Positions 58,538 to 64,000 of a stretch of DNA of 64,000 nucleotides are shown here, piece by piece. Both the position numbers and the translations under genes were made by a program. Source of the DNA: Trichomonas vaginalis G3 (Eukaryota > Parabasalia > Trichomonadida > Trichomonadidae). The notes under the pieces are model-generated. The model did not search any database, was not told the DNA's origin, and saw only the letters and a program-made list of their open reading frames with translations. Numbering within the stretch: position 1 is the stretch's first letter; every line of letters begins with the position of its first letter. The DNA lies in the NCBI RefSeq assembly GCF_026262505.1, contig NC_067203.1, positions 3,348,001 through 3,412,000 on the forward strand, read 5' to 3'.

Positions 58538-59040
58538 CAAGTGGTGTACAACCAAAATATAAGTTAGTTTAAACATATATTGCTATATCTCATGATCTTA
58601 CTTAGTACTTTTAAAGTTAATTTCAGAAAAAATTTGACACAATGGTATCCGGCACATACAAGTGGTGTACAACCAAAATATAAGTTAGTTTAAACATATA
58701 TTGCTATATCTCATGATCTTACTTAGTACTTTTAAAGTTAATTTCAGAAAAAATTTGACACAATGGTATCCGGCACATACAAGTGGTGTACAACCAAAAT
58801 ATAAGTTAGTTTAAACATATATTGCTATATCTCATGATCTTACTTAGTACTTTTAAAGTTAATTTCAGAAAAAATTTGACACAATGGTATCCGGCACATA
58901 CAAGTGGTGTACAACCAAAATATAAGTTAGTTTAAACATATATTGCTATATCTCATGATCTTACTTAGTACTTTTAAAGTTAATTTCAGAAAAAATTTGA
59001 CACAATGGTATCCGGCACATACAAGTGGTGTACAACCAAA
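58538..59040. repeat. 121-bp tandem repeat, right part
   Basis: About four units ('gatcttacttagtactttta' at about 58594, 58715, 58836 and 58957), continuous with 36208-36400 if E2 is left aside. The first six bases (58538-58543, caagtg) are the right target duplication of E2. Confidence 0.9.
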
Positions 59041-59310
59041 TCTTCGACTCGATGAACTTGTCATCGAGTTATATTCCAGTGTTGTTCCTTCATTCCTGAT
59101 TAAGTTGCAAATTAAAGGTCTGGATTCAGAGAGAAGTGTTAAAGTTATCAAAAAGTCACAAGAGATTTCGAAGAAATGACACAATTTAAAAAAGTCGAAT
59201 GCATCAGTATGCTTGAAGCTGTTCAGAAAGGTCTGAAAAATGATACACTTGATCCCAACATTGTTTACTCAACATTAAAAATATTATTGCAAAGAAAACA
59301 TTTGATTTAA
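58943..59310 (+). pseudogene. Two short overlapping frames after the 121-bp repeats
   Basis: One frame (to 59179) runs from the last repeat into LRLDELVIELYSSVVPSFLI...KVIKKSQEISKK. A second (ATG at 59176) reads MTQFKKVECISMLEAVQKGL and ends LLQRKHLI. Composition looks like real coding sequence, so this may be a decayed gene belonging to the small inverted-repeat element or to the host. No family is recognised. Confidence 0.35.
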
Positions 59311-59921
59311 TAAACATTTAATTTATTATAATTAATTTTTTATTACAGTATAGTAAAAAATGCTATAAATAAATTATTATATTTTATTAAAATGTGACTT
59401 TTAATAGTAAGTGAATAAAATAAATCAGGAATTGGGAAAGAAATAATGTTAATTAAAAATAATGAAAATTACAAGTTTAAGGTTAATAAAAAGTGACAAT
59501 GGGCGAGTTTGTCCCCCACTCTATATATAGCTTCTTTTATAAAAGATGAAAAATAAATTATTTTAAAATTAATGTTAATTTTATTAATGTGTTTATTACA
59601 TTATGTATGGGCTGAGTGTAAATGTCTTACATTTTTGAATATTTTTAAATCTTGATTTATTCAAAAACGTAAGAATAAAAACCGTAAGAATCATACATTT
59701 TTTACTTCATATGTTAAAAAAAATGATACAAAATCGTTCAATATTGTATGAATTCTTACGTTTACAAAAAAAGTCACACAACCCTTCATACCCTACTACT
59801 ATTCGAGTAATTCTGACTTAACAGAATGAACACAATATTTCCACTTATAATAATTATACATCTTTGAAACCTATAATTTTCTTCATTTAAATTCCTAAAC
59901 CCTTTTTTTTTCAAGCCAAGA
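59311..59921. other. AT-rich spacer between element and host genes
   Basis: Holds the right inverted end of the small element (59488-59515) and its flank TCTATATATAG. It then has A/T-rich sequence with 'cgtaagaat' repeated near 59668 and 59687 and inverted near 59755. No gene is seen. Confidence 0.6.
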
Positions 59922-60677
59922 ATGGGAAAAAGGAAAAGCCTCAACTCTCCTTCGGCTTCTGATTGGTCATCTGAGTCAACAGAAAACTTCTCCGAAGAAG
60001 GAGAGGAGGAAGATGTTACGCCAGAAGCTGAAGAAGAGGAATCATCAAGCGAATCTACTTCTTCCTCAACAACATCATCAACACCTTCATCTGATTCAAG
60101 CGCAGAAGATGATAAAACTAAAATTCAGAACATTCCAGATTCTCAAACAATTATTACCCCATTATGGGAAGGAAAATTTAATGAAGATACTTCAGAAGAT
60201 TTAAGTATCATGAATAATTTTGACATGAGCAAAAAACACCTAAGATTATCTCTCTTAGAAAGAAGGATTAATCTCGGCGAAGATCATGTTCACCTGCATC
60301 CAGGAATGGTTCCAAATCTTGAAAAAGAAAAGGATGATCTTAATTTTACAGATATTGAATTAGAAGAAGCTGGAGATTTTAAAACACATTTCGAAGAAAC
60401 GATTATTCCAACTTGGTGGCCCAAGCGACCATGGGATAAATCAAAAGACTGCCTCGATACGAAAGAATCTGAAGAGTTGCTTGAAAAAATTAAAAACTCT
60501 ACAAAAAGAAGATATGGACTCAATTACACCCGAAGCCATAGATTAACAGATAATGAATCAGAAAATCAGTTAAGAAAATTCAAGCGAAAGCTCATTTTAA
60601 ATTACTCACTTCTTGATTACGAAACGGATAAGAGCGATGAACTTACAGATTGGGATGAATCCATTGATTTGCTATAA
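59922..60677 (+). CDS. Acidic serine-rich host protein, 251 aa
   Basis: MGKRKSLNSPSASDWSSEST, then a long low-complexity E/S/T region (EEGEEEDVTPEAEEEESSSE) to about residue 65. A more ordered part follows: TPLWEGKFNEDTSEDLSIM, HLRLSLLERRINLGEDHVHL and a lysine-rich KNSTKRRYGLNYTRSHRLTD, ending DWDESIDLL. Possibly nuclear (basic clusters with an acidic tract), but the family is not recognised. A short A/T leader with 'cttcattta' upstream may act as a trichomonad initiator. Confidence 0.6.
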   Translation: MGKRKSLNSPSASDWSSESTENFSEEGEEEDVTPEAEEEESSSESTSSSTTSSTPSSDSSAEDDKTKIQNIPDSQTIITPLWEGKFNEDTSEDLSIMNNFDMSKKHLRLSLLERRINLGEDHVHLHPGMVPNLEKEKDDLNFTDIELEEAGDFKTHFEETIIPTWWPKRPWDKSKDCLDTKESEELLEKIKNSTKRRYGLNYTRSHRLTDNESENQLRKFKRKLILNYSLLDYETDKSDELTDWDESIDLL

Positions 60678-60819
60678 ATATTTATGTATGTTATGTTTTA
60701 AATAGTCTTTATTTTTTGTTTTCCATTTATGTATATAAACCAACAAAAACGGAAAGAAAAAGAAAGAAAGTTTAACATTGATGCTTTTTATTTCATAAAA
60801 TAAGAAGTGAATGCCTTTT

Positions 60820-61710
60820 TTAATCAGCTTTAGCTTTCTTATATTTCCTAACTTCACAACAAGTAATAATGAAAAGAAAAACAACGACAACAAATAGAAC
60901 ACCAACAATAACGAATGGAATATACTTAATGACTAGATTATATTTGTCAAAAATATCGGTAAGAAAAGAAACGTCAACAGAAAATAGTTTGTCTGAATTT
61001 AAATCTTCATCTGAAAAGAAATCAACTTTGTTTGGAATTGTTCCTAAATAGGGGTCAAATATTTTAGAATTGACTTCGATGTTAACTGCAAGGGATTCAT
61101 TATCGGGAGACATTAGGCCATAAGAAATTTTCTCACCGTTTACCTTATAATCTGTAACGGTCTTAATTCCCTTGTTTACATTATCTTCAATACAACCGGT
61201 AAAAAGAAAGCCAGTTGTGTTGACTTTAACGGTTTCTCCAAGAATTAAGAAATTAAACGTGTCATTATTGCCATTGTCTAATTCCACATACTTGAGCGTA
61301 ATATTTGCTTTACTGGAAATGTAGAAATTCTTTCCGATCGGATAATGGGGATCTTGATCTTTTGGCTTTTCCAAAGAGTTAATTGGGATTGCATAAATAA
61401 ATGTAGCGGGTTTATCTTTCTCTTGTTCTATAGTAAATAAACCAGTCTGTTGTTTGAGGAAAATTAATAGGTGCTTGGCATCACTTGGGGGTTCATAGGT
61501 ATCTGCGTCATTTGGAGTTTGTTGCTTTGAATATTGAACTTTAGCACTTCCGTCAATGATTATGCTCATATTGGATGTACGATAACAATAGTATCCTGGG
61601 TTTGAAATATTCAGGGCAGTTACCGAATCGATTGTATGCCATTCATTACATTTAGGAAAAACGTGATCTACATTTGATGATGATGAGAGTTGAAGAAAAG
61701 AAAGAAGCAT
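60820..61710 (-). CDS. Type I membrane protein, 296 aa
   Basis: A short hydrophobic N-terminus (MLLSFLQLSSSS) that may be a signal peptide. A ~245-residue ectodomain follows with several N-glycosylation sequons (NIS, NMS, NIT, NTT, NES) and few cysteines. One membrane span (YIPFVIVGVLFVVVVFLFII, about 263-282) and a short basic tail (EVRKYKKAKAD) complete it. A surface or endomembrane protein of the parasite is likely. No family is recognised. The 3' ends of this gene and 59922-60677 converge. Confidence 0.65.
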   Translation of the reverse strand: MLLSFLQLSSSSNVDHVFPKCNEWHTIDSVTALNISNPGYYCYRTSNMSIIIDGSAKVQYSKQQTPNDADTYEPPSDAKHLLIFLKQQTGLFTIEQEKDKPATFIYAIPINSLEKPKDQDPHYPIGKNFYISSKANITLKYVELDNGNNDTFNFLILGETVKVNTTGFLFTGCIEDNVNKGIKTVTDYKVNGEKISYGLMSPDNESLAVNIEVNSKIFDPYLGTIPNKVDFFSDEDLNSDKLFSVDVSFLTDIFDKYNLVIKYIPFVIVGVLFVVVVFLFIITCCEVRKYKKAKAD

Positions 61711-61960
61711 GAAAAATTATAGTTATCGTCACCGTTGAAAATTTTTCTTCGGAAAGCTAAATAAGCATATAGTAATCATTTAACATCGGGAAAATTTGAT
61801 TATGATTTTTTTTGGCAAGTTTTTGATTAGTTTACATCGAATGTAAATTTATAACCAATATAAATCTGTGTATTGTTTTCGATACTAAATATATGTTTGC
61901 GATTTTTGAATTTGGGATAGGGAAAAAAATTCTCTATCGTAAACGTACAAAAGTATTATC

Positions 61961-62332
61961 ATGAGTCGGGAAGAAGGCCAAGTTTTTATAGACAGCATGC
62001 GAGATATCCAAGCTCTTCATAATAAGTTTTCGAATGTTTTAGATGAAATCAAAGATATCAACAGCAAAGTTAACTTTTTTTTTGAGGATGGAGAAGAAGA
62101 GGAAGAAGAAGCTGACCCATTATTCCAATCACAAATAACTAGAGAACAGGAGATAAGGCTACTTTATAGAGAAATTCAGCAAATTCAACATGATGTAAAA
62201 TCTTTAATTGATTTAATGGACTCTGGAAGATCTTCAGACAGAGCACAAGCAGCAAAAGTTCGACGACAGCTTGATGATCTTATGCAAATATTAGACGGAC
62301 AGCTTTTTAGAGCTGAGCGCCTTATGAAATAA
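61961..62332 (+). CDS. Short coiled-coil host protein, 123 aa
   Basis: MSREEGQVFIDSMRDIQALH, with an acidic spacer (FEDGEEEEEEADP) between two helical stretches (HNKFSNVLDEIKDINSKVNF; EIRLLYREIQQIQHDVKSLI ... ADDLMQILDG-like end). It is the size and shape of a structural coiled-coil subunit of a larger complex. No family is assigned. It lies 79 bp before the APC4-like gene on the same strand. Confidence 0.6.
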   Translation: MSREEGQVFIDSMRDIQALHNKFSNVLDEIKDINSKVNFFFEDGEEEEEEADPLFQSQITREQEIRLLYREIQQIQHDVKSLIDLMDSGRSSDRAQAAKVRRQLDDLMQILDGQLFRAERLMK

Positions 62333-62411
62333 ATAAAAAGTAAATTGTTTGTTTTTTTATAAAATTTTCAATTCAGATCTTTTCAAAAAAAAATTAATAA
62401 ACGTCTACTCT

Positions 62412-63911
62412 ATGCTTGATTCTTTTAAGACTGGAAGTCTCCAAGATCATTCAAAACTAGTCAAATGGTCAGACAAACGCGACATTGTAGCCATTTGCTA
62501 TTCTGGAAGTGACTCAATCGTTGAGTTACGTCGAATGGACTGGACAAGAGTCAATCAGATCGTATTAAATTCCAAAGCAACGCATCTCTGTTTCAGCCCC
62601 GATGGAAAATCGATACTGATAGCAACAGAAAATCATAATTTATACCAGTATGATATCGAAACTACAAAAATAATTTCATCAAATCGCTTTAATTTTGAAA
62701 TAACTGCAATTGCTTTTGCGGAATATAATGAAATTTCATTAATTGGTGTAGGCTTGGCCAATAATACTGTCACAATTTTTTCAGATTCTCATTTTGCTCT
62801 TTCATGTTGTCATTTAGAACAAAATGCGATTGAGTTGTCAATCCAGTACGATAATGTATACATATTACATGAAGATTATATAACTATTCAAGTTTTTAAA
62901 TTAGAATTCCTACATTTAGAATACAATTTAATTAAAACCGTATCTGATTCTCTATCTTCATTCTGGTTGCACACACAAATTATTAAAAATAGTATCAAAG
63001 AGTTTGATGACAAATGGCAAGTTTTTTGGAATGAGTTGAAGGATTTATCAGAGAACTCCGCAAAGTTTTCAAAATGTTTTTTGCTTGGACAACAGTTTGA
63101 GAGACCGATTAGTGAAACTCGTTTAGTTCATGTCAAAAAGCAAGTGGAGGAACTTATTTCCCAACTTCGTGATATTATAGCATCCAACGTAGTTCCTGCA
63201 TTACTACAATCTGATAAATCATGTCAACAAGTTGCTTTGGCCATAAAAATCTTCCCAAGAGATATCGGTTTAACTCTTCAATATGAAAAGTCAATCCCGC
63301 AACTGCAAGAATGTCTAAGCATATTGGAAACAATATCAAGACTTGAAGGATTTCTTAACGCTACTTTTGAAATTTTTTCAACTTCTCATCCTATCCTAGA
63401 AATCTTAGATAAAAATAGCATATCATGTTCATCATATTATGAGTTTTTATCTAAGTTCTTTAAGTACTTTCCAATTCATTCAATTTCTATTCATAATAAA
63501 ACTGAATCTGTTCCAATGTTTGAATCGAAACTTTGTTCGACATTCATATTAGAAGGGAACTACTCTATCCTGAACAAATCTTTCGTTACTACTGTTTCCC
63601 AAAATGAATTTTCATTATTGAATCTTGATACTGGTGAAAGAAGCAAATTCCAATCCGATTATATCATTGATATTGCATTTCCCTTTGGTGATGGTTGCAT
63701 TGGAGTCTTTTCTAAATCTGAAGAAAAATCATTTTTCCAGATGTTCGGGAGACCAACAGAAGAAGAAGAAACTCAAGGAATGTTAAGTGTTCCTACAGAA
63801 AATATAATTGCTTATGACATTAGTAATAGACGCTTGGCTTTATTACAATCGTCAAATAAGCTATTTTCAGTCGTTGATCTTGAATCTATTGCAGAAGAAG
63901 ATGAAGAATAA
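62412..63911 (+). CDS. APC4-like subunit of the anaphase-promoting complex
   Basis: 499 residues from MLDSFKTGSLQDHSKLVKWS; an upstream in-frame ATG (62349) would lie in an A/T-rich leader and is less likely. The N-terminal beta-propeller start fits APC4_WD40: VKWSDKRDIVAICY, LRRMDWTRVNQIV, THLCFSPDGKSILIATENHN, LYQYDIETTK. A long helical middle follows (IIKNSIKEFDDKWQVFWNEL ... LVHVKKQVEELISQLRDIIA), then more propeller-like strands at the end, the fold order of APC4. APC/C is the ubiquitin ligase driving anaphase; APC4 is a scaffold subunit. The protein is shorter than animal APC4. An acidic end (SIAEEDEE) closes it. Confidence 0.65.
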   Translation: MLDSFKTGSLQDHSKLVKWSDKRDIVAICYSGSDSIVELRRMDWTRVNQIVLNSKATHLCFSPDGKSILIATENHNLYQYDIETTKIISSNRFNFEITAIAFAEYNEISLIGVGLANNTVTIFSDSHFALSCCHLEQNAIELSIQYDNVYILHEDYITIQVFKLEFLHLEYNLIKTVSDSLSSFWLHTQIIKNSIKEFDDKWQVFWNELKDLSENSAKFSKCFLLGQQFERPISETRLVHVKKQVEELISQLRDIIASNVVPALLQSDKSCQQVALAIKIFPRDIGLTLQYEKSIPQLQECLSILETISRLEGFLNATFEIFSTSHPILEILDKNSISCSSYYEFLSKFFKYFPIHSISIHNKTESVPMFESKLCSTFILEGNYSILNKSFVTTVSQNEFSLLNLDTGERSKFQSDYIIDIAFPFGDGCIGVFSKSEEKSFFQMFGRPTEEEETQGMLSVPTENIIAYDISNRRLALLQSSNKLFSVVDLESIAEEDEE

Positions 63912-64000
63912 AACTGTTACTTTAATTTTAATTGTTCTCTCTTATATAATGACACAAAGGCTTATCTATCAGAAATTGTAATGTAAAGTCTGATGGCACT
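63912..64000. other. 3' flank of the APC4-like gene
   Basis: A/T-rich spacer running off the window; no gene is seen. Confidence 0.5.

Larger units (their letters stand above)
36063..59519. mobile_element. Small inverted-repeat element (~1.3 kb) that hosts E2
   Basis: GGGACAGACTAGCCCATTG (36069) is matched in inverse at 59497-59515, a 28-bp end with two mismatches. Both outer flanks read TCTATATATAG (36052-36062 and 59520-59530), compatible with a long target duplication. Without E2 the unit would be about 1.3 kb. The inside holds a 37-codon frame (36108-36221), 121-bp tandem repeats and two short frames (58943-59310). No transposase is recognised, and the flank is A/T palindromic, so the boundary call is provisional. 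Confidence 0.45.

Overview
The window looks like nuclear DNA of a trichomonad parabasalid (Trichomonas or a close relative). It is AT-rich, has intronless genes with very short spacers, and is packed with Maverick/Polinton-type virus-like elements, the hallmark repeat of Trichomonas vaginalis. Ordinary host genes appear only at the right edge (about 59.9-63.9 kb): an acidic protein, a type I membrane protein, a short coiled-coil protein and an APC4-like subunit of the anaphase-promoting complex. The species call is inference.

Layout. (1) 1-11338 and 31968-36052 belong to one larger virus-like element, here 'element A'. It carries the end of a fibre-tip gene, a KilA-N gene, about 33 copies of a 120-bp repeat, a primase-SF3 helicase, small ORFs and a family-B polymerase with an HNH-like motif. 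(2) Element A is interrupted at 11339 by a 20.6-kb Polinton, E1 (11339-31967), flanked by cacaa duplications. (3) Further right it is interrupted by a 2.28-kb TA-flanked element (32953-35231) that holds a 236-bp MITE-like repeat. (4) Next comes a small inverted-repeat element (36063-59519) with 121-bp tandem repeats. A second Polinton, E2 (36401-58537, 22.1 kb), lies inside those repeats and is flanked by caagtg duplications.

E1 and E2 are near-identical, collinear and in opposite orientation. Each has long terminal inverted repeats, a double-jelly-roll major capsid protein, an A32-type packaging ATPase, a protein-primed PolB, a retroviral-type integrase, a long fibre with a phage-collar-like tip, several small probable virion proteins and KilA-N regulators. 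Both look fairly young (intact target duplications, few differences) but are fossils: about a dozen genes are broken in E1 and about seven in E2. Genes form tight divergent or convergent pairs, and the KilA-N and replication genes share a conserved upstream promoter block.

The most unusual signal is a set of tiny (about 30 bp) GC-rich double-hairpin inserts scattered through E1 and E2. They sit in coding and intergenic sites, vary in sequence but keep their paired structure, and at some sites are present in one Polinton copy and absent from the other. They look like miniature mobile units and may be undescribed.
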